64,000 bases of DNA, taken from the NCBI GenBank assembly GCA_963720075.1, contig CAVREG010000013.1, forward strand, positions 1 through 64,000, given 5' to 3'. Below the pieces are notes generated by a model. It was not told the DNA's origin and did no database searches. It saw only the letters and a list, made by a program, of their open reading frames with translations. Position 1 is the first letter of the stretch, and every line of letters begins with the position of its first letter. Below, one piece after another: positions 34,988-44,021 of this stretch. Origin of the DNA: PALSA-188 sp963720075. Its GTDB lineage: Bacteria; Acidobacteriota; Terriglobia; Terriglobales; Acidobacteriaceae. The translations under genes and the position numbers were made by a program.

Positions 34988-35323
34988 CTACGCCGGCTCC
35001 TTAGTTTCTCCGGTCGGCCCTCCAAAGCCTCCGCAATGTGAGCGCATACCGTGACGGAACTTCTCGCGTTCCTCGGGCGTCATCCGTTCCCAACGCTCTG
35101 CCATTCGCCGCCGAAAATTGGAGCGATGAAAGCCACGACCACCAAAGCCTCCGAACAGGATCCGACAAAGAGCCAGCAATCCGACAGCTTGCCAGAAAGT
35201 AATTTGCCGCCATCCGAACAACATTGGCAAAAGCCAGTTCCACAGATGCAGCACCGCTTCGCCGCCAATCGCAACAAAAATGACGATCATCAGTGGGGCC
35301 AGAAAAATCCATTTCTTTCTCAT
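34988..35323 (-). CDS. Small membrane protein co-encoded with an ECF sigma factor
   Basis: 111 residues. Hydrophobic segments at about 5-25 and 43-60 (ITFWQAVGLLALCRILFGGF), then FHRSNFRRRMAERWERMTPEEREKFRHGM, a basic amphipathic helix, and a Gly-rich end. Start at 35323, 10 bp after the sigma factor stop with GAGGAA overlapping that stop, so translation is coupled. The layout (ECF sigma followed by a small membrane protein) suggests an anti-sigma or accessory role, but it lacks a recognisable zinc anti-sigma motif. Confidence 0.8.
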   Translation of the reverse strand: MRKKWIFLAPLMIVIFVAIGGEAVLHLWNWLLPMLFGWRQITFWQAVGLLALCRILFGGFGGRGFHRSNFRRRMAERWERMTPEEREKFRHGMRSHCGGFGGPTGETKEPA

Positions 35324-35333
35324 ATTGTTTTCC

Positions 35334-35915
35334 TCATTTCTTCATAAATTCATCATGAATGCTCTGCAATCGTTCCCGCAAATGAAGCACCGCGTAGCGC
35401 TTGCGCGAGAGCAGGGTGTTGATGTTTACGCCGCTTTCTTCCGACAACTCTTTGAAGCTGCGCCCTTCCAGTTCGTGAGCGACAAACACCTCACGCTGCT
35501 CATCGGGCAGCTCGTCGAGCGCAAATTCCAGCTCACCAAGAAGTACGTTGCGGGCGTACAGCGCTTCCGGCCCGGCGTCGGACGACGGCAACAGATCTTC
35601 GATCCTTAGGAGCTCTCCGTCCTCATCCTTGACCGCTGTGTCGCTGAAGCTCACCGGCCTCTTCTTGCGGAAGAGGTCCGTGATACGATTTCGCGCCACG
35701 CGAAAAAGCCAGCCGGTCACGTGGTCAATTGGCATCAGCAGACGATTGGCTTCTACCAGTTCGTAGAAGACCTCCTGGAGAAGATCCTCCACATCGGCAT
35801 CGTTCGGCACCCGTTTGCGGATGAAATTGCGCAGCCGGGAACGTTCATCCGCGATGATCTCGGATATCTGACGGTCTTGCTCGGTCATCGAGATGCTGCC
35901 CGACAGCTCATTCAT
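35334..35915 (-). CDS. ECF-type RNA polymerase sigma factor
   Basis: 193 residues. Region 2 (RLRNFIRKRVPNDADVEDLL with QEVFYELVE) and the -10-contacting helix VTGWLFRVARNRITDLFRKK, then region 4 (ELPDEQREVFVAHELEGRSF followed by KELSEESGVNINTLLSRKRY). The standard two-domain ECF layout. It directs a small set of promoters, often for envelope stress. Start is one of several adjacent ATGs after AGGA. No promoter could be read upstream. Confidence 0.92.
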   Translation of the reverse strand: MNELSGSISMTEQDRQISEIIADERSRLRNFIRKRVPNDADVEDLLQEVFYELVEANRLLMPIDHVTGWLFRVARNRITDLFRKKRPVSFSDTAVKDEDGELLRIEDLLPSSDAGPEALYARNVLLGELEFALDELPDEQREVFVAHELEGRSFKELSEESGVNINTLLSRKRYAVLHLRERLQSIHDEFMKK

Positions 35916-36117
35916 TCATTCCTGTAGACGAACGGCGGCCGCAAATATTGTAGAGATTCCGACTCGGCGGAAGCGAGGCCGGCATAAGATGCCTTCCGGT
36001 GCAAACGATCGCGGTCGCGTGGAAGACTGCTTTAGTTCTTCCCGGCTTTATTTGCGCAGCTGGCGTGGACAACTATAGAATCCTCTCGTTGCTGAGGCGG
36101 CATTCTGATCAAATCCT

Positions 36118-37212
36118 ATGAAGACCCCACGCGAATCCAATAAGACTTTAAATCAAGGCCGCCGCGGTTTTCTCAAAGTCGGCGGCGCGTCAATTGCTGC
36201 AAATGTCGTCCAAGCAGCATTGCCATCCAGTGTCCGGGCGCAATCCTTCAGTTCAAAACAAACGTTCAATGCGGCGGCTCATGCGGTGCAGGAAATGATG
36301 CCAACGCGAAACCTTGGCAAGACTGGTTTTCGGGTCGGCATTTTCGGCTTGGGCGGACAAGGCGCGCTGGAGAAGATCAAGAGCGAAGCAGTCGCAGTGC
36401 CGATCATTCAAAGGGCCCTCGACCTGGGCGTGAATTATTTTGACACGTCGGCGATCTATGGTGGGCCAGACCGGTGGAGCGAACAGTATCTCGGCAAGGG
36501 GTTGAAGGGCTATCGCGACCAAGTGTTCATTGCGAGCAAGACCAAAGAGCGCACTCGCGATGCCGCGCTCAAGAATCTGGAAGTATCGTTCAAGCTTTTG
36601 AACACCGATCATCTCGACAGCTGGCAGCTTCACGACGTCGGCATCACCGAGGATGTTGATCAGATTTTTGGCAAGGGCGGCGCTATCGAAGCCCTGATTC
36701 AGGCGCGTGACCAAAAGATGGTGCGGTTTCTGGGGGTAACCGGGCGCTTTCGTCCAGATGCGCTTATGGAATGCCTCAAGCGCTTCCCGTTCGACACGGT
36801 TTTAATGGGCCTGAACGCCGCGGACACGTATTACTACAGCTTCGAGAAAGATTTGCTCCCCATGGCGGTCGAGAAACAAGTGGGGATTATCGGCATGAAA
36901 GTGATGGCCCGTGGACGAATTCTTTCCAGTTGGACACCTCCTCCGGTCGAAGTGCAGAAACATTCATGGGAGGGAAGCGGCGCCATTGCCACCACGCCCG
37001 GAACACTCACCAAGCGTGAAACAACTTTCTACACTCTCTCGTTGCCTATCAGCACGGCGATCATTGGCTGCGACTCCGTGGAGCAGGTGGAAGAATGTGT
37101 CCAATTCGCTCGCGAGTTCACTCCGCTCAACGATAAACAGATGACCGAATTGGTCGCCAAGACCGAGCCCATTGCAAAACAGGCGCTCTTTTTCCGGATG
37201 ATGAAGCGCTGA
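36118..37212 (+). CDS. Aldo/keto reductase with Tat signal
   Basis: 364 residues. RRGFLKVGGASIAANVVQAA near residue 15 is a twin-arginine signal. The remainder is an AKR barrel: MPTRNLGKTGFRVGIFGLGG, then LGVNYFDTSAIYGG with the catalytic Asp and Tyr, VFIASKTKERTRDAALKNLE and DSWQLHDVG. AKRs reduce carbonyls with NADPH; being exported, this one must carry its cofactor through Tat or act on another cofactor. The late GCDSVEQVEECVQFA matches the cofactor-binding end. Confidence 0.88.
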   Translation: MKTPRESNKTLNQGRRGFLKVGGASIAANVVQAALPSSVRAQSFSSKQTFNAAAHAVQEMMPTRNLGKTGFRVGIFGLGGQGALEKIKSEAVAVPIIQRALDLGVNYFDTSAIYGGPDRWSEQYLGKGLKGYRDQVFIASKTKERTRDAALKNLEVSFKLLNTDHLDSWQLHDVGITEDVDQIFGKGGAIEALIQARDQKMVRFLGVTGRFRPDALMECLKRFPFDTVLMGLNAADTYYYSFEKDLLPMAVEKQVGIIGMKVMARGRILSSWTPPPVEVQKHSWEGSGAIATTPGTLTKRETTFYTLSLPISTAIIGCDSVEQVEECVQFAREFTPLNDKQMTELVAKTEPIAKQALFFRMMKR

Positions 37213-37281
37213 CAACCGATCCGTTGGATTACACACCAGGTTGGCTGCGGAATCTGCAAGCATTTGAGATCAAATTCGCTA

Positions 37282-37944
37282 ATGAAATTTATACGTGCAT
37301 CCCGTTTCCTCACCGCCGCGGCTCTGTTATTCGTCGGCCTGGGTTTCGCTCAACAACAAACCAGCGAAACACAGGGCATTTTTCAAGGTTCCACTGATAT
37401 CGGTGTCACGCGCAAGGGCTCGACGGTGTACGTTCCCACGAGTGCCGAGTACCACGTCACCGGTGGTGGAGCGGATATTTGGGGCGCAGCGGATGATTTT
37501 CATTTCGCCTGGGTTCGCCTTTCGGGCGACGTGAGTTTAACGGCAGATGTGCGTTTTCCTAAGAGCAGTACTGAAGCCTTTAGGAAAGCTGTCTTAATGG
37601 TTCGACAAAACCTGGACCCCGGTTCCCCCTACGCTGATGCGGCCATTCATGGCGACGGTCATATTAATCTTCAGTTCCGGGAAGTGGCTGACGGTAAGAC
37701 CAACGACACGCTATCCCCGGAACACGGCTCCACTCGGCTCCGAATTGAACGCAAGGGAAATCTGTTCACGGTCTTCGCCGGCGAACCAGGACAGGCGCTG
37801 ATACCTGTACCTTCCATGACAATTGTCATGAAAGATCCCGTTTATGTCGGCATTGGTGTCTGCGCTCACAATGCAAATGCCGTCGAAGAAGCTATCTTTT
37901 CCAACGTTGAGATCGAGCATCTTTCGCAGCAAGAAGCGAAGTAG
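37282..37944 (+). CDS. Secreted beta-sandwich (DUF1349/concanavalin-like) protein
   Basis: 220 residues from the ATG at 37282; a TTG at 37264 is in frame but lies before the signal peptide FIRASRFLTAAALLFVGLGFA. The mature part has a jelly-roll pattern with DIWGAADDFHFAWVRLSGDV, KAVLMVRQNLDPGSPYADAA and DPVYVGIGVCAHN. Similar domains in acidobacteria are fused to TolB repeats or sugar enzymes, and some bind carbohydrates. It begins 70 bp after the reductase, so a shared transcript is possible. Confidence 0.75.
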   Translation: MKFIRASRFLTAAALLFVGLGFAQQQTSETQGIFQGSTDIGVTRKGSTVYVPTSAEYHVTGGGADIWGAADDFHFAWVRLSGDVSLTADVRFPKSSTEAFRKAVLMVRQNLDPGSPYADAAIHGDGHINLQFREVADGKTNDTLSPEHGSTRLRIERKGNLFTVFAGEPGQALIPVPSMTIVMKDPVYVGIGVCAHNANAVEEAIFSNVEIEHLSQQEAK

Positions 37945-37966
37945 CGCTTTCAGGAATGGGCTAGAG

Positions 37967-39106
37967 TCAATTCTTTGCCTCTATGATGTGATAGCCCTGC
38001 CATAGATATTCCAAAGCTTCGGGAAGAGTTTGTTGTTTCACCGCATGGTCCACATGCCCAGCGTTGCGGGCAAAAACAAACTGGTAGTGATAGTCCTTGG
38101 CAGCCAGCACTTTGGCCATGTTCTCATTGGCGACGACCCAATCGTGCATATGATCGTTCATGACATTCGGATTGAAAAGGTCTCGGTCGCCCACTTCCAT
38201 CCAGATTCGCAGAGGCTTGGCTGGATTGTCCGGAATGAGGTGTTCATGAAATCCCCACGCACCGTGCGGGGTCTGGGGATTGTATGGCCACTGTTGGTTC
38301 ACGTAAGTGCCCGAATAGGTCAGTACGCGATGGTATAGCTCAGGGTGATACCACGCCATGATCAATGCGCATGAGCCGCCGGAACTTCCGCCCGTAGTCG
38401 CCCGTCCGTCGGGATCCGTGGTCAGCTTCACGTGATATTTCGCTTCCACGAGAGGCAGCACTTCTTTCTCTACGAACTCCGCATACAGGCCGGACATGGT
38501 GTCATATTCCAGGCCGCGTTCGCTGCCCTGGGCGTCGCCCCCTCCATTGCTGATAGAGATGGCAATCATAGCTGGCACGCGGTGCTCGGCAATCAGGTTA
38601 TCCAGGGCCGTGAAAAGTTCCCGGTCCGGTCCGTCCGCCCCAACAATGAATGGCGCGACTGTACCCGGAACGTATTGTCTCGGGACGTAAACCGCTACTC
38701 GGCGCGTGTAGGGAGCGGGGTGACTGGTTGTGATGATTAGTTTGCCGGGGTCGGCGGGATCAGGCTTGCCAAAAGTGTTGGCGTCTCGCGCGATGCCGGG
38801 ATAAATTTTACTGTCCGCCGAATTCATCGTGAACTCGAATACTGTCCCTTGCGGCACGCCTTTTTGCGCAGACATCTCGGGTGCGGGATTATGAGTGGGG
38901 CCGATGATAAAGTTTCCGTCTGCATTCGCCGGAGCGTTAGTGCCGTCCGGTAACTCCTTGGCCGTGACATAACCGGGCGTGTTCGGATCCCGGGTGGGCG
39001 GCGTAGAGGGCGCCGGGCGTCCCACCGCTAGCGGCGTTTGAGCTGTTGCCGAACGTGCGGCCGATGTCAGGCTTAACAGGAATGCGATGATCAATCGGCG
39101 GAACAT
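37967..39106 (-). CDS. Secreted esterase, enterochelin-esterase/PF00756-like
   Basis: 379 residues with a signal peptide (RLIIAFLLSLTSAARSATAQ). Alpha/beta hydrolase features: RRVAVYVPRQY, GGSSGGSCALIMAWYHPELY with the nucleophile Ser, MEVGDRDLF with the acid residue, and NAGHVDHA with His. GGAGG six bases before the ATG at 39106 supports the start. Members hydrolyse esters such as feruloyl groups or siderophore trilactones; substrate not determined. Confidence 0.87.
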   Translation of the reverse strand: MFRRLIIAFLLSLTSAARSATAQTPLAVGRPAPSTPPTRDPNTPGYVTAKELPDGTNAPANADGNFIIGPTHNPAPEMSAQKGVPQGTVFEFTMNSADSKIYPGIARDANTFGKPDPADPGKLIITTSHPAPYTRRVAVYVPRQYVPGTVAPFIVGADGPDRELFTALDNLIAEHRVPAMIAISISNGGGDAQGSERGLEYDTMSGLYAEFVEKEVLPLVEAKYHVKLTTDPDGRATTGGSSGGSCALIMAWYHPELYHRVLTYSGTYVNQQWPYNPQTPHGAWGFHEHLIPDNPAKPLRIWMEVGDRDLFNPNVMNDHMHDWVVANENMAKVLAAKDYHYQFVFARNAGHVDHAVKQQTLPEALEYLWQGYHIIEAKN

Positions 39107-39242
39107 TCGGAATCCTCCGTGTCTTAGTTACTCTCAGCCAGCCAGAAGCTCTTTCCGCTCCAGTGCCCAAATTGTAACGGAGATATGAGGGCGGCACTCT
39201 CGTTGCCATCGCAGCTTACGCCAATCCTTATACACTGGTGCC

Positions 39243-40187
39243 TTGACCTCAACGTTTCCGAGTCTCGTCGAGCAACTGCGGTCTGGCGATAACCGGGCGC
39301 TGGCCCGCGCCCTGTCCATAGTCGAAAACCGCGGCCCCGGTTGGGGGCATTTGCTCAAGCAATTGTTTCCGATGAGTGGCGATGCGCGAATACTTGGATT
39401 GACGGGGCAGCCGGGCGCGGGGAAAAGTACGCTGGTTGATCAACTCGCCAGGCATTATCGAAAGTTGGATTGCACGGTCGGCATTATTGCTGTTGATCCA
39501 AGTAGCCCTTACACCGGCGGCGCGATTCTTGGCGACCGCATTCGCATGCAGGAACATTTTTCGGATCCCGGCATTTTTATTCGAAGCATGGCTACTCGCG
39601 GATCGCTCGGCGGCTTGGCACGAAGTACAGCAGACGCGGCAATGGTTCTCGATGCATCTGGTCGAGATATTGTAATGATAGAGACGGTCGGAGTGGGTCA
39701 GGATGAAGTTGATATCGTGCGCCTGGCTGACATCACCATAGTAATTCTGGTTCCGGGTATGGGAGATGATGTGCAAAGCATTAAAGCCGGAATCATGGAG
39801 ATCGCCGATATTTTCGTCATCAACAAAAGCGACCGCGATGGCGCCGAAAGAGTCGAGCGGGAAGTTCGTGCTTTGCAATCGCTGGCCACGCGTTCCGATA
39901 ACTGGACACCGCCAATCGTGAAAACCGTGGCCAGCGAAGGGAAGGGAATTGAGGACCTGGCGGCGTCCATTGCCGCCTACGAGGAGTATTCGAAAAAAGG
40001 GAATTTGATGACCGAGCGTAGTATTCAGAATTGGGAGCTGCGCTTGGTAGATATGCTGCGTGACTCGCTACTGGAAAAGGCCTATGCGAAAATCGGCGAT
40101 GAGAATTTAGCGCGCTATGCTGCCGAAGTCGCCGGGCGCAAGCGCGATCCGTATTCCGTTGTAGAAGAGATTATTGGATTAGGGTAG
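39243..40187 (+). CDS. meaB: Methylmalonyl-CoA mutase-associated GTPase MeaB
   Basis: 314 residues from a TTG at 39243. Walker A GQPGAGKS at 55-62, DPSSPYTGGAILGDRIRMQ (switch I region), METVGVGQDEV-like block IETVGVGQDEVDI, and NKSD for guanine recognition. MeaB gates cofactor B12 loading of methylmalonyl-CoA mutase. TATACA ends only 8 bp before the start, so the transcript may be almost leaderless. The mutase itself is not in this window, but the epimerase of the same pathway follows. Confidence 0.93.
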   Translation: MTSTFPSLVEQLRSGDNRALARALSIVENRGPGWGHLLKQLFPMSGDARILGLTGQPGAGKSTLVDQLARHYRKLDCTVGIIAVDPSSPYTGGAILGDRIRMQEHFSDPGIFIRSMATRGSLGGLARSTADAAMVLDASGRDIVMIETVGVGQDEVDIVRLADITIVILVPGMGDDVQSIKAGIMEIADIFVINKSDRDGAERVEREVRALQSLATRSDNWTPPIVKTVASEGKGIEDLAASIAAYEEYSKKGNLMTERSIQNWELRLVDMLRDSLLEKAYAKIGDENLARYAAEVAGRKRDPYSVVEEIIGLG

Positions 40188-40263
40188 CGGGATATCGCGG
40201 AAGTTCGAGGCATAGATTTAGCAAATCCAGGGCGAAAGGAAAAGCTTCATGTACTCGAATTCC

Positions 40264-40292
40264 AATGCATAGGTCGCTTTGCTCAGGATGAC
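40264..40292 (-). repeat. Dispersed repeat, CTGAGCGAAGCGAAGG type (third copy)
   Basis: AATGCATAGGTCGCTTTGCTCAGGATGAC, an imperfect inverted copy of the element at 9199. It lies in the meaB-epimerase gap. Confidence 0.7.
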
Positions 40293-40339
40293 AATTCGAG
40301 ATACAGAACCATATACAGGCCGTAGGAGGGAGGGTTTTT

Positions 40340-40738
40340 TTGTTTGAGATTGATCATCTCGGAATCGCCGTAAGGTCGCTGGCATCGTCGAAGAAATTTT
40401 ACGAACAGATGGGAATGAGCGTCTCTTCGGAAGAAATTGTTGACGGTGAGAAAGTCAGGGTCGCAATGATTCCTGTGGGCCAGAGCCGGCTGGAATTGCT
40501 GGAAGCGACCTCAGAGGATTCGGCGATTGCACGATTTATCGCAAAACGCGGCGAGGGCTTACATCACGTTAGTTTAAGAGTCCCGGACTTAAGCGCCATT
40601 GTGGACAAGTTCAAGAAAGAGGGCATTAGGCTGGTCTCGAATGAAATCAAGGTTGGCGCGGGAGGCCATCGCTATGTGTTCGTGCATCCCTCGAGCGCGG
40701 GCGGGATGTTGCTGGAGCTGGTCGAGGGAAATGGTTAA
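40340..40738 (+). CDS. mce: Methylmalonyl-CoA epimerase
   Basis: 132 residues of the VOC fold with both repeats: FEIDHLGIAVRSLASSKKFY (His near residue 6) and GLHHVSLRVPDLSAIVDKF, ending GMLLELVEG with the late Glu ligand. Converts (S)- to (R)-methylmalonyl-CoA. The start is TTG at 40340, with the strong ribosome-binding site AGGAGGGAGGG at 40324-40334. Its stop shares one base with the tsaB start (TAATG). Together with meaB it indicates propionyl-CoA metabolism. Confidence 0.92.
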   Translation: MFEIDHLGIAVRSLASSKKFYEQMGMSVSSEEIVDGEKVRVAMIPVGQSRLELLEATSEDSAIARFIAKRGEGLHHVSLRVPDLSAIVDKFKKEGIRLVSNEIKVGAGGHRYVFVHPSSAGGMLLELVEGNG

Positions 40739-41406
40739 TGTTGTTGATCGCAGCGGATACTTCCGGCAGGGCTGGCGTTGTTGCGCTGGCACGCGGCGAG
40801 ATTGCCGGAACGTGCAAACTGATTGAAGTTTTTCCGCTCGACGGAGGCGCGTTTTCCGCGCAACTCATCCCTCAAATAGCCGCCCTTCTGGCCAAACAGG
40901 GATTTAGCAAAAAAGACATTGGCGGTTTTGTGGTAGTGTCCGGCCCGGGGTCTTTTACTGGATTGCGAGTGGGTCTGGCGGCCATCAAGGCATTGGCAGA
41001 AGTATTGGCGCGACCAATTGGGGCGGTATCGTTGCTGGAAGCAATTGCATTGGTGAGCGGGCTAAACGGGAAGGTTACGGCTGCCCTCAATGCGGGACGC
41101 CAGCAGGTGTATATCGGCGAGTACGAAGTTTCGTCGGGTGCGCGCCTGATCAACGAAGGCGTAGCCGTAGCGGACGAGTTTACAAATATGGTTCGCGGTC
41201 AGCACGTTGTAACTCCCAGTTCTGAAATCGCCGCCTTAGCTGGAAACGTTGCGGCCGAAGTACACATCGTCATCGCTCCCGAAATAAGTGCTATCGCCGC
41301 GATCGGCTGGAGGAAAATTCTGGCTGGCGAAACCGTTTCACCCGAGAGCCTGGAAGCAAATTACATCAGCCGGGCGAATGCGGAGATTCTTGCGCGGGCA
41401 AAATAG
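40738..41406 (+). CDS. tsaB: tRNA N6-threonylcarbamoyladenosine synthesis protein TsaB
   Basis: 222 residues with an ASKHA fold: LLIAADTSGRAGVVAL at the start and SGPGSFTGLRVG at 68-79, the family signature. Acts with TsaD and TsaE in making t6A37 on ANN-reading tRNAs. The ATG overlaps the epimerase stop by one base. The next gene is rimI, the usual neighbour of tsaB. Confidence 0.92.
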   Translation: MLLIAADTSGRAGVVALARGEIAGTCKLIEVFPLDGGAFSAQLIPQIAALLAKQGFSKKDIGGFVVVSGPGSFTGLRVGLAAIKALAEVLARPIGAVSLLEAIALVSGLNGKVTAALNAGRQQVYIGEYEVSSGARLINEGVAVADEFTNMVRGQHVVTPSSEIAALAGNVAAEVHIVIAPEISAIAAIGWRKILAGETVSPESLEANYISRANAEILARAK

Positions 41407-41486
41407 GCGAATGCAAAACTTCCTTCGGTTACGCTCACGACAGTCTGTTCGCGAGCTGAGATGACGTTTCGTATTAAGGGCGAGTT

Positions 41487-41948
41487 TTGAGTGTCAGGGA
41501 TCTCGACTCGATGTTAATCCGTCCTGCGGTTATCGAGGACATTCCCGCTATCCTCACCATTGAACAGCAGACAGAAGCCGCAGCACACTGGACGGATGAG
41601 AAATACCGGGAAATATTCGAAAAGCAGAACCCACGCCGTTTCGCGATAGTGGCTGAAGGCAAATCCGGCGTGCAGGGTTTCGGGGTTATCGTGCTGCTGG
41701 AGCAAGGATGTGAAGTTGAAAATCTGGTTGTTATTCGTCACAGGCGCCGGCGGGGCCTGGGAAAGCGCCTTCTCCGAAGCTTGATTGATTTGGCGGAGAA
41801 CGAAGGGGCGAGTGGCATTTTTCTGGAGGTTCGAGAAGGGAACGCAGGCGCCAGAGGGCTGTATAATACACTTGGATTCGCCGAGAGCGGCCGCCGCAAG
41901 GGGTACTATCACAATCCCGAAGAAGACGCAATCCTGTACCGGCTCTAG
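41487..41948 (+). CDS. rimI: Ribosomal-protein alanine N-acetyltransferase RimI (GNAT)
   Basis: 153 residues. GNAT core: MLIRPAVIEDIPAILTIEQQ, ENLVVIRHRRRRGLGKRLL (acetyl-CoA binding R/QxxGxG/A) and FLEVREGNAGARGLYNTLGF. Acetylates the N-terminus of ribosomal protein S18 in E. coli. The TTG at 41487 has AAGGG upstream at fitting distance; the ATG at 41511 is an alternative giving a more standard N-terminus. Conserved tsaB-rimI order. Confidence 0.88.
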   Translation: MSVRDLDSMLIRPAVIEDIPAILTIEQQTEAAAHWTDEKYREIFEKQNPRRFAIVAEGKSGVQGFGVIVLLEQGCEVENLVVIRHRRRRGLGKRLLRSLIDLAENEGASGIFLEVREGNAGARGLYNTLGFAESGRRKGYYHNPEEDAILYRL

Positions 41949-42080
41949 TTTCAGAATGAGATTATACCTACATGGCACGTTAGGTCGGGACTTGCCCTTA
42001 ACCGGCGACTTTTTCGTTGAAGCACTTTAGATCGTATGATAGCGTAGCCCACTATGAAATCCCCCAAGGAGGTCTACTGG

Positions 42081-42314
42081 ATGTTAATTTCTAGAGACCA
42101 GCTTCTTGCCAGCGACGAAGAATTCCGCAAGCTGGTTCAGGAGCATACCCAGTACGAACAACGCCTCGATTTACTCACGCACAAAAGGTACTTGACGGAC
42201 GATGAAAAATTGGAGGAGGTCCGGCTGAAGAAGTTGAAACTTCGGCTTAAGGATCAGATGGAAGGAATCGCGCGACACTACGGTCAGCAAGTACCTCAAA
42301 GTCAGGTCGCATAG
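42081..42314 (+). CDS. DUF465/YdcH-like small coiled-coil protein
   Basis: 77 residues, entirely helical: ISRDQLLASDEEFRKLVQEH, then LDLLTHKRYLTDDEKLEEVR and LKKLKLRLKDQMEGI. This matches the short helical-hairpin DUF465 family, cytosolic and of unknown role. AAGGAGG (42066-42072) eight bases before the ATG at 42081 sets the start; an upstream ATG at 42054 would put that site inside the gene. Confidence 0.85.
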   Translation: MLISRDQLLASDEEFRKLVQEHTQYEQRLDLLTHKRYLTDDEKLEEVRLKKLKLRLKDQMEGIARHYGQQVPQSQVA

Positions 42315-42445
42315 ATCCCCCGAGAGAATGTAGGCTTACGATAGGGTCCACCTGTCTTCGCGAGTAGGAGCTCATCACCGCCCTTTCAATCAGCAATTCA
42401 GATGGCTTCTGAAAGCCGATGCGGGCCGCTCAGACCCCGCTGCAC

Positions 42446-42451
42446 TATAAT
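42446..42451 (+). promoter_or_regulatory. -10 box of the psd operon
   Basis: TATAAT ending 11 bp before the psd ATG. No good -35 box is seen. The predicted leader is only a few bases, so the transcript may be nearly leaderless. Confidence 0.45.
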
Positions 42452-42462
42452 CAAAGTCTCCC

Positions 42463-43131
42463 ATGGTTCCAGATGGTTATTACTATGCGATCCCACTCAT
42501 GGGTGCGGCGGCGCTTTTAGCCTGGCTTGCCGGCCCCCTCTGGGCTGTGCCCCCATTATTATTATCCGTTTTTCTGCTATGGTTTTTTCGCGACCCGGAG
42601 CGGATAATTCCCGACATCCCTAAGGCGGTAGTTTCCCCCGCCGACGGCAAAGTTACTAACGTCTCTCCAGTGACGGTGGGAGAGACTCGATATGTCCGCA
42701 TCAGTATTTTCTTGAATGTTTTCGATGTTCACGTTAATCGTTCGCCGATTGCGGGAGTAGTTCGAGATATTCGCTACCAAAAGGGAAAGTTTCTGAATGC
42801 GATGAATGAAACTTGCGCCGAGTTGAATGAGCAAAATACGGTAACTGTGGAAGGCCAAGGTGAGCGGGTTGTATTCAAGCAAATCGCGGGACTTCTCGCC
42901 CGCCGAATTGTATTCACAAAGAAGGTCGGCGATCAGGTTGCGCGGGGAGAACGAGTTGGCTTAATTAAATTTGGTTCGCGAACCGACGTTTTGCTGGACA
43001 CCTCCGCCAGCCTTCAAATTCGAGTGGGTGATCGGGTCAAAGGCGGGTCCACGGTGCTTGCGCTTCTGAATTCTGTTTCGCACGAAGGCTCCTCATCTGC
43101 GGCCAGTCGTGTAGGCGAGGGAGTTGTGTGA
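42463..43131 (+). CDS. psd: Phosphatidylserine decarboxylase proenzyme, short form
   Basis: 222 residues. Two N-terminal membrane helices (about 7-43), then FFRDPERIIPDIPKAVVSPADGKV, ISIFLNVFDVHVNRSPIAG, and the self-cleavage site LIKFGSRTDV between Gly171 and Ser172; the Ser becomes the pyruvoyl group. Produces phosphatidylethanolamine at the inner membrane. The TGA overlaps the pssA ATG (TGATG), matching its role directly after the synthase step. Confidence 0.94.
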   Translation: MVPDGYYYAIPLMGAAALLAWLAGPLWAVPPLLLSVFLLWFFRDPERIIPDIPKAVVSPADGKVTNVSPVTVGETRYVRISIFLNVFDVHVNRSPIAGVVRDIRYQKGKFLNAMNETCAELNEQNTVTVEGQGERVVFKQIAGLLARRIVFTKKVGDQVARGERVGLIKFGSRTDVLLDTSASLQIRVGDRVKGGSTVLALLNSVSHEGSSSAASRVGEGVV

Positions 43132-44021
43132 TGCAACTGGACCTTCCTGAAATTCCGAAACGGCGAAGGGAGGATCGCCGCCCAAAGAGACTCCGCAAAG
43201 GCATGTATATTCTGCCCTCGCTCTTCACAACCGGCAATATCATGATGGGCTTTTACGCGATTCTCCAGGTGACCCGTGGAACCGTGGCGCAGCCGTGGCA
43301 TTTTGATCACGCGGCAATAGCGATCGGCTTTGCGGTTCTCTTCGACGGCCTAGATGGGCGCATCGCGCGTATGACCAATACGAGCAGCGACTTCGGCCGC
43401 GAACTCGATTCCCTGGCCGATGTAATTACATTTGGCGTGGCCCCCGCCTTGCTGGCATGGATGTGGGGATTTCGTGAGATTCCGCCTGGCGTGCTTTCGT
43501 CGGCGGAAATGGCCGGCAAGATGGCGCAGTTTGGCGCGATCGCCAGTTTTCTTTTTCTGATTGCCGGAGCCAGCCGGCTTGCGCGATTCAATATCAGCAC
43601 GAATCCCCAACCGCTGAACCCGGGGCGTCCCGGAAAGAAATATTTTGTGGGAATGCCAATCCCCGCAGGTGCGGGCGTGATTGCCGCTGTCGTACACTTC
43701 TCCGGAGGCGATCCTCAAGAATGGTGGGGAAGCTCGATAACGTTTATGTTTATTGTTGTGCTGACTGCGTACTTCATGGTCAGTACTTGGCGCTTTTATA
43801 GCTTCAAGGATATTGATTTTCGCACGCGACAGCCCTTCCGGCTAATTGTTCTATTCGGTCTTCTATTCGCTGCGGTTTGGTTTTTTTCGCAGACGGTGCT
43901 TTTCGTTTTGGCGTTGACCTACATGGCGTCCGGCGTGTTCTGGCGATTGCAATGGATATTCAGACGCAGAAGTAATCGGCCTCCTCCACCGACCTACAAG
44001 GAGGCCACGCAGATCACATGA
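43131..44021 (+). CDS. pssA: CDP-diacylglycerol-serine O-phosphatidyltransferase
   Basis: 296 residues. The CDP-alcohol phosphotransferase motif starts at Asp72: DGLDGRIARMTNTSSDFGRE followed by LDSLAD, the D-x2-DG-x2-AR-x8-G-x3-D-x3-D pattern. Multiple membrane helices follow and the C-terminus is basic and proline-rich. Makes phosphatidylserine, the substrate of the preceding enzyme. An adjacent GTG at 43128 is an alternative start. Overlaps the next gene by four bases (ATGA). Confidence 0.94.
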   Translation: MQLDLPEIPKRRREDRRPKRLRKGMYILPSLFTTGNIMMGFYAILQVTRGTVAQPWHFDHAAIAIGFAVLFDGLDGRIARMTNTSSDFGRELDSLADVITFGVAPALLAWMWGFREIPPGVLSSAEMAGKMAQFGAIASFLFLIAGASRLARFNISTNPQPLNPGRPGKKYFVGMPIPAGAGVIAAVVHFSGGDPQEWWGSSITFMFIVVLTAYFMVSTWRFYSFKDIDFRTRQPFRLIVLFGLLFAAVWFFSQTVLFVLALTYMASGVFWRLQWIFRRRSNRPPPPTYKEATQIT

